A stretch of DNA of 64,000 nt from Betaproteobacteria bacterium HGW-Betaproteobacteria-16 (GCA_002840835.1 PHCQ01000014.1:1-64000); one strand, 5' to 3'; positions 42,548-51,341 are shown, counted from the stretch's first letter. Made by a program: numbers and translations. Notes: generated from the sequence alone by a model not told the origin.

Positions 42548-42566
42548 CGACGCATTCTCGTTTATA
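42548..42566 (+). promoter_or_regulatory. Fur-box-like operator upstream of the 25-aa ORF and tonB
   Basis: CGACGCATTCTCGTTTATA shares the CATTCTC core and flanks of the element at 38107. It lies 48 bp before the 25-aa ORF, in a short AT-rich patch (TACGTATATAAATACGA) that could hold the promoter. Confidence 0.5.
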
Positions 42567-42613
42567 CTCAAACCAGAAAACGCCATTCGGCACTGTTCAA
42601 GAAGGGAACCACC

Positions 42614-42691
42614 ATGGTCATGGGAGTCACAATGTTGGGCCTCAGCCTCGCTGCCGTGCTCGCCGCGCTCTGGTGGGTGTTTCGCTCCTGA
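42614..42691 (+). CDS. Predicted 25-aa single-helix membrane peptide
   Basis: Too short for the ORF track. It reads MVMGVTMLGLSLAAVLAALW and ends WVFRS, with one hydrophobic helix covering most of its length. An AAGGGA ribosome-binding site is 8 bases upstream of the ATG at 42614. It follows the Fur-like box and precedes tonB by 56 bp. It may be a small iron-responsive membrane protein or a leader that couples translation to tonB. No homologue is recognised. Confidence 0.55.
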   Translation: MVMGVTMLGLSLAAVLAALWWVFRS

Positions 42692-42747
42692 ACGAAGAGC
42701 CTGTTCCTGATACACACCCCGCTTGCCTGCCTGCGACGCTGACCCTC

Positions 42748-43476
42748 ATGATTGCTTCTCCATTGGCGCCCGCACTGACCCTGCCCTTCATGTCATCCAC
42801 TTCATCTACCCGCATTTCCAAACGGCTGGCCGTTGTCGGCACCGTGATCGGACTGCATGTCGTGGGCCTCTGGGCCATGCAAAGTGGCTTGATCGCTCGC
42901 GTGGTGGAGATCGTGGTGCCCGTGCAGGTAATGGCGGAAATGATCGAGGCCCCGCAGCCCGAGATCCCGCCTGCGCCGCCACCGCCGGCACCCAAACCCC
43001 AGCCCGTCGTCAACAAGCCTCGCCCCATGCCGAAGCCCGTGCCACGGCCCGTTCCCGTGGCGGAGCCCCTTCCGCAGGCGGTGGAGCCTGCCACGATCAG
43101 TGCGCCGCCACCAGAGCCCCCGGTCGCTCAGGCACCTGCTGCAGCGCCCACTGCGGTACAGACCGAAGCCATTGCGCAACCTGCCCCGCCCAAAATTGAG
43201 CTGCCTTCCAGCGACGCCGACTACCTCAACAACCCCCGACCCGCCTACCCCGCACTCTCCAGGCGACTCGGTGAACAGGGCAAGGTCGTCGTGCGGGTGT
43301 TCATCGACGCGAATGGCACTGCCACACGCGCCGAAATCCGCACCTCCAGTGGCTACGAACGCCTCGATCAGACCGCACTGCAAACCGTACAGAGGTGGCG
43401 CTATGTGCCCGGCAAGCGCAATGGCGTTGCCGAAGCCATGTGGTTCAACGTGCCCATCAATTTTGTTCTTGAATAA
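42748..43476 (+). CDS. tonB: Energy transducer TonB
   Basis: This 242-aa periplasm-spanning protein couples the proton motive force to outer-membrane receptors. It has an N-terminal helix (RLAVVGTVIGLHVVGLWAM), a long Pro-rich spacer (PPAPPPPAPKPQPVVNKPRP...) and the TonB C-terminal domain (RPAYPALSRRLGEQGKVVVRVFID ... QRWRYVPGKRNG). The start is the ATG at 42748 or 42790; both lie well past the track's 42361. exbB follows after 22 bp. Confidence 0.95.
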   Translation: MIASPLAPALTLPFMSSTSSTRISKRLAVVGTVIGLHVVGLWAMQSGLIARVVEIVVPVQVMAEMIEAPQPEIPPAPPPPAPKPQPVVNKPRPMPKPVPRPVPVAEPLPQAVEPATISAPPPEPPVAQAPAAAPTAVQTEAIAQPAPPKIELPSSDADYLNNPRPAYPALSRRLGEQGKVVVRVFIDANGTATRAEIRTSSGYERLDQTALQTVQRWRYVPGKRNGVAEAMWFNVPINFVLE

Positions 43477-43498
43477 CCGTCTTTGAGGAGCTTCCCCC

Positions 43499-44233
43499 AT
43501 GGATTCACAAATCGCCACATCAGGATTGGCGCAAGTCTGGCTGCAGGGTGACTGGGTCACGCGCTCAGTCGCACTGGTGCTGCTGACCATGTCGCTGGCC
43601 ACCTGGATCATCATTCTCTGGAAAGCACTGGACCAGCGCGCGCAGCGCGCACAGGCCAAAGGCATCGAGGGCTTCTGGCACAGCGCAGATTTCGCCGAAG
43701 GCCTCGACAAGCTGGGCTCAACGGAGAGCAATCCTTTCCGTGCCGTGGCACTGGAAGGCCGCGAGGCCACCCGGCACATCCTGCACAAAGATGGCCGCAC
43801 CGGAACCCAGCTGCACGACACGCTGGACGTGAGCGACTGGGTCGAGCGTTCATTGCGCAAAAGTGTGGATGACTTCCAGGCGCGCGCGCAGGGTGGACTT
43901 TCGGTTCTCGCTTCGGTCGCCTCCACCGCACCATTCGTGGGGCTGTTTGGCACGGTCTGGGGCATCTACCACGCCCTGATCGGTATTGGCGCTGCGGGCC
44001 AGGTGAGCATCGATCAGGTCGCCGGCCCCATTGGCGAGGCACTGATCATGACCGCACTCGGACTGGTGGTGGCCATCCCCGCGGTACTGGGCTACAACGC
44101 CCTGCTGCGTGGCAACAAGGGCGTGATTCACCAGCTCAACCGTTTTGCACACGACCTGCATGCCTACTTCGTGACCGGCGCACGCGTCACGGCCAGTGGC
44201 GACGGCAAAGTCCTTCCGATGAAGAAGGCCTGA
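43499..44233 (+). CDS. exbB: Biopolymer transport protein ExbB (MotA/TolQ family)
   Basis: This 244-aa inner-membrane proton-channel subunit of the TonB complex has helices at about 20-42, 135-160 and 180-200. The MotA/ExbB motif reads LSVLASVASTAPFVGLFGTVWGIYHAL, followed by GPIGEALIMTALGLVVAIPAVLGYN. It is preceded by tonB and followed, across a repeat, by exbD. Confidence 0.97.
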   Translation: MDSQIATSGLAQVWLQGDWVTRSVALVLLTMSLATWIIILWKALDQRAQRAQAKGIEGFWHSADFAEGLDKLGSTESNPFRAVALEGREATRHILHKDGRTGTQLHDTLDVSDWVERSLRKSVDDFQARAQGGLSVLASVASTAPFVGLFGTVWGIYHALIGIGAAGQVSIDQVAGPIGEALIMTALGLVVAIPAVLGYNALLRGNKGVIHQLNRFAHDLHAYFVTGARVTASGDGKVLPMKKA

Positions 44234-44241
44234 GATGAAAC

Positions 44242-44320
44242 ACCCCCGCCGCGCTGCACGCGACCCCCTCGAGGGGGCGGCACTGGCCGTCCGGCAAAGC
44301 CGGCCCGGCGGCGCCCTGGG
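44242..44320 (+). repeat. Dispersed GC-rich repeat, copy 4 (between exbB and exbD)
   Basis: ACCCCCTCGAGGGGG is followed by CCGGCAAAGCCGGCCCGGCG and GCGCCCTGG, as in the other copies. It fills half of the 158-bp exbB-exbD gap and may reduce exbD expression relative to exbB. Confidence 0.75.
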
Positions 44321-44391
44321 CTTGTACCGCTTCATACATCGGGTTAGCGCTTCGGCTCATCGAAGTCTTCACGCATAAAGGAAAACCGCTC

Positions 44392-44805
44392 ATGGCCATA
44401 GGAACCCAGGAAGACAGCGACACCATGATGGGCGAGATCAACATGATCCCGTTCATTGACGTGATGCTGGTGCTCTTGATCATCTTCATCATCACTGTCC
44501 CCGTGATCAAACACGCGGTCAACATCGACCTCCCGCGCGCCAGCAACGAGAAGGTGCTGGACAAGCCAGAGAACATCCGGCTTGCCGTGGATGCAGACGG
44601 GGTCTACTTCTGGAACGACGCACGGATCGAAGACGCCGAATTCGAGGCTCGACTGGCGGTGACGGCCGCACAGGAGCCACAACCGGAACTGCACATTCGC
44701 GGCGACAAGGCGGTGCGCTACGAGCGGGTGGCCCAGGTAATGGCTGCCGCCCAGCGGGCCGGCGTTCGCAAGATTGGTTTCATCACCGAACCTGCTGCGC
44801 AGTGA
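44392..44805 (+). CDS. exbD: Biopolymer transport protein ExbD
   Basis: This 137-aa protein is anchored by one helix with the proton-carrying Asp (MNMIPFIDVMLVLLIIFIITV) and has a periplasmic domain. It binds ExbB and drives TonB. It is the third gene of tonB-exbB-exbD. Confidence 0.96.
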   Translation: MAIGTQEDSDTMMGEINMIPFIDVMLVLLIIFIITVPVIKHAVNIDLPRASNEKVLDKPENIRLAVDADGVYFWNDARIEDAEFEARLAVTAAQEPQPELHIRGDKAVRYERVAQVMAAAQRAGVRKIGFITEPAAQ

Positions 44806-44835
44806 TTGCGCCACTCAGCATTCAGGGACATTGCC

Positions 44836-45042
44836 ATGAAAACATCACAACCAGCCGCTGACATCGACACGCGGAACCCGTCCTGGGCGCGCGAAATGCC
44901 GCCGGGCGAGCCGTCGGAAGCCTCCCAGGTATGGCCCAGCGCCAGCCTGCTGCGAGGGCAGAAGACGGTGGCCATTGAACACAACGGCGCGCTCTACCGC
45001 TTGCAAAGCACCCGGGCAGGCAAGCTCATCCTCACCAAGTAG
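44836..45042 (+). CDS. hemP: Hemin uptake protein HemP
   Basis: This 68-aa protein starts at the ATG at 44836 (MKTSQPAADIDTRNPSW) after AGGGA. Its C-terminal half carries the HemP family pattern SLLRGQKTVAIEHNGALYRL ending in TRAGKLILTK. HemP/HmuP proteins occur with haem-uptake loci and, in some relatives, help activate haem receptor genes. It follows exbD by 30 bp, probably in one Fur-controlled transcript. Confidence 0.88.
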   Translation: MKTSQPAADIDTRNPSWAREMPPGEPSEASQVWPSASLLRGQKTVAIEHNGALYRLQSTRAGKLILTK

Positions 45043-45180
45043 GCCTTCTACCGCCGGAATCAGCATCTGTTTCATCGTGGGGCGACCCGGGGATCTCACC
45101 CTCCCCGACGTCGTTTTTAGCCAGCCAGGGAAGCCCTCAAAGCGTCCGATAGCCAGGCATTTTTTTGAAGCAGAACGCGG

Positions 45181-45588
45181 TCAAAGCCCAATCGCAGCGA
45201 TGCCGGCGCGGGCAATCTGCGCATCTTCGGTGGATTTCACACCGCTCACGCCCACGGCGCCAATGGTCTGCCCGTCCTTCATGATGGGCACCCCGCCCTC
45301 CAGCATGCCAGACACGGCAGGCGCACTCAGAAACGACACGCGCCCCTGATTGATCACGTCTTCATAGACCTTGCTTTCACGGCGGCCCAGCGCTGCCGTG
45401 TGGGCCTTGGCTGGGGCAATGTGGGCAGAAATCGCCGGGGCTCCGTCCAGGCGTTGCAGCCACAGCAGGTGTCCACCGTCGTCAACAATCGCAATCGTCA
45501 CGGCCCAGTTGTTCTGCAGGGCCTCTGCTTCAGCAGCTGCGGCAATGGCCTTGAGATCGGCGAGTTCGAGAACGGCTTTGTTTTTCAT
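45181..45588 (-). CDS. HbpS/GlcG-like (DUF336) protein
   Basis: This 135-aa single-domain protein has the family features AVTIAIVDDGGHLLWLQRLDGA, AKAHTAALGRRES and GGVPIMKDGQTIGAVGVSG. Members bind haem (HbpS) or accompany glycolate or propanediol metabolism (GlcG/PduO-C). The closeness to hemP and tonB makes a haem-related role possible. The start is the ATG at 45588 after AAGGAAAAG; the track's ORF to 46545 is an extension over the next gene. It converges with hemP. Confidence 0.85.
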   Translation of the reverse strand: MKNKAVLELADLKAIAAAAEAEALQNNWAVTIAIVDDGGHLLWLQRLDGAPAISAHIAPAKAHTAALGRRESKVYEDVINQGRVSFLSAPAVSGMLEGGVPIMKDGQTIGAVGVSGVKSTEDAQIARAGIAAIGL

Positions 45589-45816
45589 GAACTTTTCCTT
45601 GGTGAAATGGTCAGAGAACGGACACGACAGACGGCCCATGGGGTGCATGAACGCCAATGCCGGAGGCCCGGTGCGGTGAACGGAGCATACCCAATAGGTG
45701 CTTGCATTTGCCCGGGCACGCGTTGAACCCCAGCCGTCTACAATGCCCTTTCGACAATCCTGTGCTCCAAGCACTTGATTGCCCACCTGAGTCAGATATT
45801 GAAGGAGTTCACCACC

Positions 45817-46512
45817 ATGTCCGACCACATCCAAACCAGCGGCCGTTTCGGCACTGCTGTTTCGACCTCTGCCGAGCGCAACAAGGTCATGCGCAACACC
45901 TACTGGTTGCTGGCCTTGTCCATGGTCCCCACCGTGCTGGGTGCGTGGATCGGTGTGCAGACCGGCATCACAGCGGGACTCACCGGCGGCCTGGGACTGA
46001 TCGTGTTCCTTGGCGGCGCTTTCGGCTTCATGTTCGCGATTGAGAAGACCAAGAATTCTGCAGCAGGCGTCCCCGTTCTGCTGGGATTCACGTTCTTCAT
46101 GGGCCTCATGCTCTCCCGCCTGCTGGGCGCCGTGCTCGGCCTGAGCAACGGATCGAGCCTGATCATGACCGCCTTTGGTGGCACAGCAGCCGTCTTCTTC
46201 GTGATGGCCAACCTGTCCACCATCATCAAGCGCGATCTGTCTGGCATGGGCAAGTGGCTGTTCGCAGGTGCACTTGCGATCATGGTCGGCGCCATCATCA
46301 ACGTGTTCGTTGGCAGCACGGCCGGCATGGCCGCGATCGCCACGCTCGCGATTCTGGTGTTCAGCATGTACCTGCTCTACGACCTCAAGCGCATCGTGGA
46401 CGGCGGCGAAACCAACTACATCACGGCGACCCTTGGGCTGTACCTGAGCTTGTTCAACATCTTCCAGAGCCTGCTGGCACTCCTGGGCATCTTTGGCGGC
46501 GAGCGCGACTGA
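45817..46512 (+). CDS. Bax inhibitor-1/YccA family membrane protein
   Basis: This 231-aa protein has seven predicted helices and the BI-1 pattern MYLLYDLKRIVDGGETNYITATLGLYLSLFNIF near the C-terminus. E. coli YccA interacts with the FtsH protease; BI-1 homologues conduct calcium. The start is the ATG at 45817 behind AAGGAG. It is monocistronic, with a terminator 38 bp downstream. Confidence 0.92.
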   Translation: MSDHIQTSGRFGTAVSTSAERNKVMRNTYWLLALSMVPTVLGAWIGVQTGITAGLTGGLGLIVFLGGAFGFMFAIEKTKNSAAGVPVLLGFTFFMGLMLSRLLGAVLGLSNGSSLIMTAFGGTAAVFFVMANLSTIIKRDLSGMGKWLFAGALAIMVGAIINVFVGSTAGMAAIATLAILVFSMYLLYDLKRIVDGGETNYITATLGLYLSLFNIFQSLLALLGIFGGERD

Positions 46513-46550
46513 CCTTCGCTGCTCCTGTTGGCCCTTGAGGCGCAAAGAAA

Positions 46551-46576
46551 AAAGGACCTTCGGGTCCTTTTTTTGT
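46551..46576 (+). terminator. Rho-independent terminator after the Bax inhibitor-like gene
   Basis: The stem AAAGGACC / GGTCCTTT with a TTCG loop is followed by a run of T. Confidence 0.9.
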
Positions 46577-46661
46577 GCAGCGAGGGGTGTGTCGCTTCTG
46601 CAAAAAGCATCAAGTTGCGCACGGAAATGCCGAAAGAACTCCCAACAAGCCCTTCCACACC

Positions 46662-47021
46662 ATGCGACACCCCGTCATCACTCTTTGTCTGGTCAGCGCA
46701 GCGAGCCTGCTCGCTGGGTGCGAAGCCCTGGGCATCGAGACCGCCACCCAGATTGCAGCCAAGAAAGAAGCCGAGGCCAAGGCCATTGGCAGCGCCTGTC
46801 GTCACGCGGTGCGCAGCATCGAAGACTGTTTTGAAGGCAACCCCAGGGCCGGCAAAGCCGCTGTGTTCGCGGGCTGGCGCGAGATGGACGAGTACATGCG
46901 CGAAAACGCCATCGTCGGCATGCCGGCGGTGAGCCCGACCAGCGGCTCGGACCCATCCAGCACCCAGGAATCCGTTTCGCCCGATCCGTCGAAGACTGGC
47001 CAGGGCTCGCGCAGCTCCTGA
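46662..47021 (+). CDS. Small predicted lipoprotein
   Basis: This 119-aa protein starts at the ATG at 46662 (MRHPVITLCLVSAASLLAGC), with a lipobox and acylation Cys at position 20. The mature part is about 100 residues, with two cysteines that could pair (ACRHAVRSIEDCFE) and a Ser/Pro-rich tail. No family is recognised. It converges with rlmD. Confidence 0.75.
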   Translation: MRHPVITLCLVSAASLLAGCEALGIETATQIAAKKEAEAKAIGSACRHAVRSIEDCFEGNPRAGKAAVFAGWREMDEYMRENAIVGMPAVSPTSGSDPSSTQESVSPDPSKTGQGSRSS

Positions 47022-47066
47022 ACAAGGCGTGCCAACCAAAGAGCTGGCGCACCCCTCCTGCATCAA

Positions 47067-48512
47067 TCAGTCGTCCAGATCAAAAACCGCCATGCTCTCC
47101 ACATGCGCCGTGTGGGAGAACATGTTGACCACCCCGGCAAACGTACAGCGGTAGCCCGCCTGGTGCACCAGGAGGCCAGCGTCGCGGGCCAGGGTGGCCG
47201 GGTTGCAGCTGACGTAGACAATGCGCCTGGGTGGCGTCCAGTCGCCGCGCAGATCGGGTTGCTGATGCAGATCGGCCATGGCTTTTGCCAGGGCGAATGC
47301 CCCCTCGCGCGGCGGATCCACCAGCCATTTGTCGGCAATCCCGTCGTTCACCAGCATCTCCGGCGTCATCTCGAACAGGTTGCGCGCCACAAAAGCCGTC
47401 TGACTCAATGGCGCCAACCGGTTGGCCTGATTGAGTTCAAAGTTCTCGCGTGACCGGGCGACCAGGGTTTCACTCCCCTCGATGCCCAGCACCTCGCCCG
47501 CGAGCGTGGCAATCGGCAGCGTGAAATTGCCAAGTCCACAGAACCAGTCGATCACACGTTCATTTTTCTGGGGATCCAGCAACCTGATGGCCCGGGAAAC
47601 CAGCACCCGGTTGACATACGGATTCACTTGCGTGAAATCGGTTGGCTTGAACGGCATGGAGATGTCGAATTCCGGCAGGCCATAGGAGAGCACGGGGCCG
47701 CCCTCATCGAGCCGTTTCACGGTTTCAGGACCTTTGGACTGCAACCACCACTGCACGCCATGCTGCGCTCCAAAGGCACGAAGTCGGGCCACATCGTCTT
47801 CCGACAGGGGCTCCAGATGCCGCAACACCAGGGCCGTCACCTCGTCGCCGCTGGCGAGTTCGATCTGGGGGCAGGTTTCGCGGGCGTCCATGCCGAACAT
47901 CAGCTCCCGCAGCGGAATCAGCATGGCACTGACATGGGGTGGCAATACGGGACACACGGCCATGTCGGCGACATAGCGGCTCTTGCGCTCGTGGAACCCG
48001 ATCAGCACCACCCCCTTCTTGTGCACATGGCGTACCGAGAGCCTGGCCCGGTAGCGATAGCCCCAGGAAGGCCCCTCGATGGGGCGCAACATGGTTTCGG
48101 CTTTCACTTTGCCCAGGTGCCAGAGGTTGTCTTCCAGCACCCGCTGTTTGATCGCCACCTGGGCCGACGCATGGAGATGCTGCATCTTGCAGCCGCCGCA
48201 GGCGCCGGCATGCAGACCGAAATGCGGGCAGCCCGGGCGCACCCGCTGCGGGGACTCGCGATGGATCGCCGTGACGACGCCCGCTTCCCAGTTGTTCTTC
48301 TTGCGGTGCACGCTGGTGCTGACCACTTCAAAAGGCAATGCGCCTTCGATGAAGACGACCTTGCCGTCCGGGCGGCGGGCAATGCCCTGGGCATCGATGT
48401 CGAGAGATTCCACCGCCAGCCAGCCGTCAGGCAAAGAGGCTTCAGATGCGGCGGGCGCGTCGTCACGCGCGGTGGTGAGCAGGCTGTTTTCGTGGGCTAG
48501 AGGTGCAGTCAT
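47067..48512 (-). CDS. rlmD: 23S rRNA (uracil1939-C5)-methyltransferase RlmD
   Basis: This 481-aa SAM-dependent methyltransferase has an N-terminal TRAM-like domain and an Fe-S cluster site ([17 protein letters not shown], then CPVLP). SAM binding is near [16 protein letters not shown], the catalytic aspartate/proline region is [11 protein letters not shown], and the nucleophile is in [12 protein letters not shown]. It is the last gene of the surE-pcm-nlpD-exonuclease-rlmD run. Confidence 0.93.
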   Translation of the reverse strand: MTAPLAHENSLLTTARDDAPAASEASLPDGWLAVESLDIDAQGIARRPDGKVVFIEGALPFEVVSTSVHRKKNNWEAGVVTAIHRESPQRVRPGCPHFGLHAGACGGCKMQHLHASAQVAIKQRVLEDNLWHLGKVKAETMLRPIEGPSWGYRYRARLSVRHVHKKGVVLIGFHERKSRYVADMAVCPVLPPHVSAMLIPLRELMFGMDARETCPQIELASGDEVTALVLRHLEPLSEDDVARLRAFGAQHGVQWWLQSKGPETVKRLDEGGPVLSYGLPEFDISMPFKPTDFTQVNPYVNRVLVSRAIRLLDPQKNERVIDWFCGLGNFTLPIATLAGEVLGIEGSETLVARSRENFELNQANRLAPLSQTAFVARNLFEMTPEMLVNDGIADKWLVDPPREGAFALAKAMADLHQQPDLRGDWTPPRRIVYVSCNPATLARDAGLLVHQAGYRCTFAGVVNMFSHTAHVESMAVFDLDD

Positions 48513-48573
48513 CCCCCGATTGTCTCAGGACGCGAGTGGCGGTCCGGCCACGCGGTCAACCGCCGTCCCGGTT

Positions 48574-49359
48574 TCAGACCCAGGCCTTGAGGTACTCGCC
48601 CCAGTGGCTCTCGGTGGGTGCGAGATTGCCCAGGGTTTCCTTGACGTAGGCGATCTCCTGCTCATACTCGGCTTCGGTGAATCCGCCGCGCATCTTCTGG
48701 AATCGACAGTACACCAGATAGGTGTTCATCACGTCGGTTTCGCAGTAGCGACGGATGTCTTCCAGCTGGCCAGCGAGGTACTGTGCGTAAACCTGCGAAC
48801 CGTCCATGCCCAGCTTGCCCGGAAAGCCGCAGAGCTTGGCCAGTGCATCCAGTGGCGCATTGTTTTTGGGCGAATACATCGCCAGCAGATCCATCAGGTC
48901 GAGGTGACGCATGTGGTAGCGGCTGATGTAGTTGTTCCACTTGAACTCGCGATCGTCTTCGCCCAGGTCCCAGTACTTGCCGGCTTCCACGCCATGGCGC
49001 AGACCCCGGTAGTGCAGCACCGGCAAATCGAAGCCGCTGCCATTCCAGCTCACGAGTTGCGGGGTGTGCTTCTCGATCGCATTGAAGAAGGTCTGGACAA
49101 CCTTGCCTTCACTCTGGCCGTCGCGGTCCACAAACGAGTGGATGCGCAGCCCCTCTGCGTTGCGAAACACCACGCTGATGACCAGAATGCGCTGCAGATG
49201 CAAGGGCATGAAGTCGCTCTGCCCCTTTTCCTTGCGCCCTGCCAGCCAGGTTTCATACACCTGCGCATCGGTCAGCTCGGGCGGGGTGGCATGCAAGGCT
49301 CTGAGGCCATCGACATCGGGAATCGACTCGATGTCAAACACCATGACGGGCCAGGTCAT
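48574..49359 (-). CDS. Predicted 3'-5' exonuclease (PolB exonuclease-like)
   Basis: This 261-aa single-domain protein resembles the proofreading domain of family B polymerases: FDIES (DxE), SWNGSGFDLPVL (second Asp) and RRYCETDVMNTYLVY (Y...D). It should degrade DNA or RNA from the 3' end; the role is unknown. It lies between nlpD and rlmD, the place where rpoS is found in many relatives. Confidence 0.85.
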   Translation of the reverse strand: MTWPVMVFDIESIPDVDGLRALHATPPELTDAQVYETWLAGRKEKGQSDFMPLHLQRILVISVVFRNAEGLRIHSFVDRDGQSEGKVVQTFFNAIEKHTPQLVSWNGSGFDLPVLHYRGLRHGVEAGKYWDLGEDDREFKWNNYISRYHMRHLDLMDLLAMYSPKNNAPLDALAKLCGFPGKLGMDGSQVYAQYLAGQLEDIRRYCETDVMNTYLVYCRFQKMRGGFTEAEYEQEIAYVKETLGNLAPTESHWGEYLKAWV

Positions 49360-49393
49360 GCTGTTCCGCGCCTATGCCAGTGTGGCGTCAGAC

Positions 49394-50323
49394 TCAACGC
49401 CGGGGCAGGTGGTTGAGTGGATCGACCGGCTTGCCCTGACGGCGGACCTCAAAATGGAGCTTCACGCGATCGGTGTCGCTGCTGCCCATCTCGGCGATCT
49501 TCTGCCCCTGACGAACGGCCTGATCCTCACGCACCAGAAGGGCCTGGTTGTGTGCGTAGGCCGTGAGGTAGGTGTTGTTGTGTTTCAGAATGACGAGGTT
49601 GCCATAGCCACGCAAGCCAGCGCCTGCATAGACCACCCGACCATCTGCTGCCGCAATGACGGGATCGCCCACGCGACCGGCAATGGACACACCCTTGTTC
49701 TTGGCTTCATCAAAGCCGGCGATCACCGTACCCTGCGCAGGCCATACAAAGTTCAGTTCATCAGCGCCGGCAGAATCCGTGCTCGGCGGCACGGCTGGGG
49801 TCGCCGGGGTGGTTGCAGACGGTGTTGCAGGGGCCAGTGGCACTGGCTCGGTCGAAGAAAGCGGGCGCGACACCACACCGGAAGGCGCCACAGGCGTGAC
49901 AGCAGCGGTACCAGGCGCACCAGCGGGTGGGCTTACCGCCGCCACCGTGGGTGGCGTGGCACCCGGTGGCTGTACGCGCAAGACCTGGCCCACTTCCAGA
50001 ATGTTCGGATTGGTCAGGTTGTTCCAGGCCTGAACGTCGCGCCAGCTTTGCCCGCTGTCCAGCGCAATCCGGAACAAGGTGTCGCCCGGCTTGACGGTGT
50101 AGAAACCGGCCTTGCCTGCGTTTTCAGCGCCAGGCAATGGCTTGACATCTGTCGCAGCGCCGATGGTGCGGTCCTCCACGGGCGCGGGCGACGAGGCGCG
50201 ACGGGTTGCGCAGCCCGCAGAAAGCAGCATCACGGCCATCAGGCCCACCACTGCAGCCCCCTGCCAAGAAGGCCGTCCCGGATGGACCGCGGAGTCCGCC
50301 GCAAGGAAATCGCGCTTGATCAT
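49394..50323 (-). CDS. nlpD: NlpD-like LysM/M23 lipoprotein (amidase activator type)
   Basis: This 309-aa lipoprotein has a signal with lipobox LSAGC (Cys about 38), a LysM peptidoglycan-binding domain (YTVKPGDTLFRIALDSGQSW), a Pro/Ala/Thr-rich linker and an M23 domain. The M23 domain lacks the first zinc-binding His (NKGVSIAG), as in E. coli NlpD, so it probably activates a murein amidase rather than cutting itself. The start is the ATG at 50323 after GGGAG. It follows pcm, as in the conserved surE-pcm-nlpD order. Confidence 0.92.
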   Translation of the reverse strand: MIKRDFLAADSAVHPGRPSWQGAAVVGLMAVMLLSAGCATRRASSPAPVEDRTIGAATDVKPLPGAENAGKAGFYTVKPGDTLFRIALDSGQSWRDVQAWNNLTNPNILEVGQVLRVQPPGATPPTVAAVSPPAGAPGTAAVTPVAPSGVVSRPLSSTEPVPLAPATPSATTPATPAVPPSTDSAGADELNFVWPAQGTVIAGFDEAKNKGVSIAGRVGDPVIAAADGRVVYAGAGLRGYGNLVILKHNNTYLTAYAHNQALLVREDQAVRQGQKIAEMGSSDTDRVKLHFEVRRQGKPVDPLNHLPRR

Positions 50324-50418
50324 GAAAACTCCCACCAATTGCACCTTTATGCGCAAGCACCGACCAAATGACGGTGCTCAAAAAAAAATATGTTCGATCA
50401 CCCATGAAGCACAGGGTT

Positions 50419-51297
50419 TCACCCGATGCCCGATTTTAGTGGCACGAAGTGCACCGCTTCCAACTCGGTCCTGACCAGGCCTCTGGCGGTCTTGTCCACC
50501 ATCACCAGATTCTGCTGCCCGGTCGCCGTCACCGTCGGTGCCACCAGTCGCCCACCCACGGCAAGCTGGTCCAGCCACGCTTGAGGGATGTCATTGCCTC
50601 CTGCGGCCGCGATGATGGCCGCATAGGGCGCCCCCTTGGCAAACCCCAACATGCCGTCACCCATCAAAAGATGAAGATTGGGCAGGCGCAACAGGCGCAG
50701 GTTCTCGCGTGCCCGCTCGTGCAATCCGCGCAATCGCTCCATGCTGTAGACCTCGGTCGCCACCACACTCAGAACGGCGGCCTGGTAGCCACAGCCTGTG
50801 CCAATCTCCAGGACACGCCCCAGCTTTTCAGGCCGGGCGTGGCACAGCAGTTCGATCATGCGTGCCACCACGCTCGGTTTTGAAATGGTCTGCCCGAGGC
50901 CAATGGGCAGACTGGTGTCTTCATAGGCTTGATTGGCCAGCGCCGAATCCACGAAGCGGTGTCGTTCAACCTGACGCATGGCGGCAAGCACCGCCGCATG
51001 CCGAATGCCGTGGACCTCCAGCTTTCGAACCATGGCGAAACGAGCCGCCTGCGACTCTGTCCCGTTGGCCATGCGCTCCGGAGGTTTCGGTCGCTGAATC
51101 CCCGCGTGGACAGGCGCAGACGCAGCAGGTTTGCCTACCGCCGGCGCGCGAGGGCCCTGACCGGGCGCCCCTACCTGGCTGCGGCCCTGGGGTGCTTGTT
51201 GTGCGGTCGTCAGCTTGACAGGAAACGAGGGCCGGGGCCGCGCTTCCGCACCGGCGACCGAAGGCCTGACCAACTTGTCGATGGCTTCCCGTTTCAA
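50419..51297 (-). CDS. pcm: Protein-L-isoaspartate O-methyltransferase
   Basis: This 292-aa enzyme repairs isoaspartyl residues using SAM. An N-terminal extension of about 75 residues, rich in Pro, Ala and Arg, precedes the catalytic core, which has VEGSx-like region DTSLPIGLGQTISKPSVVARM and the SAM motif VLEIGTGCGYQAAVL. The start is a TTG at 51297 (shown as M in the track) with AGGAGA upstream. If internal starts are used, the protein would be nearer the usual 220 residues. Confidence 0.92.
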   Translation of the reverse strand: MKREAIDKLVRPSVAGAEARPRPSFPVKLTTAQQAPQGRSQVGAPGQGPRAPAVGKPAASAPVHAGIQRPKPPERMANGTESQAARFAMVRKLEVHGIRHAAVLAAMRQVERHRFVDSALANQAYEDTSLPIGLGQTISKPSVVARMIELLCHARPEKLGRVLEIGTGCGYQAAVLSVVATEVYSMERLRGLHERARENLRLLRLPNLHLLMGDGMLGFAKGAPYAAIIAAAGGNDIPQAWLDQLAVGGRLVAPTVTATGQQNLVMVDKTARGLVRTELEAVHFVPLKSGIG

Positions 51298-51341
51298 AAA
51301 GCATCTCCTGCGTCTGTCGCCATGTGGGCCTCTGTAGACAG

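Noticed and set aside
42361-42747. Upstream extension of tonB in the ORF track
   Set aside because: It overlaps the dehydrogenase remnant, the Fur-like box and the 25-aa ORF; TonB starts at its membrane helix region near 42748.
45589-46545. N-terminal extension of the HbpS-like ORF over the Bax inhibitor-like gene
   Set aside because: A ribosome-binding site and family start lie at 45588; the extension is antisense to a clear membrane-protein gene.
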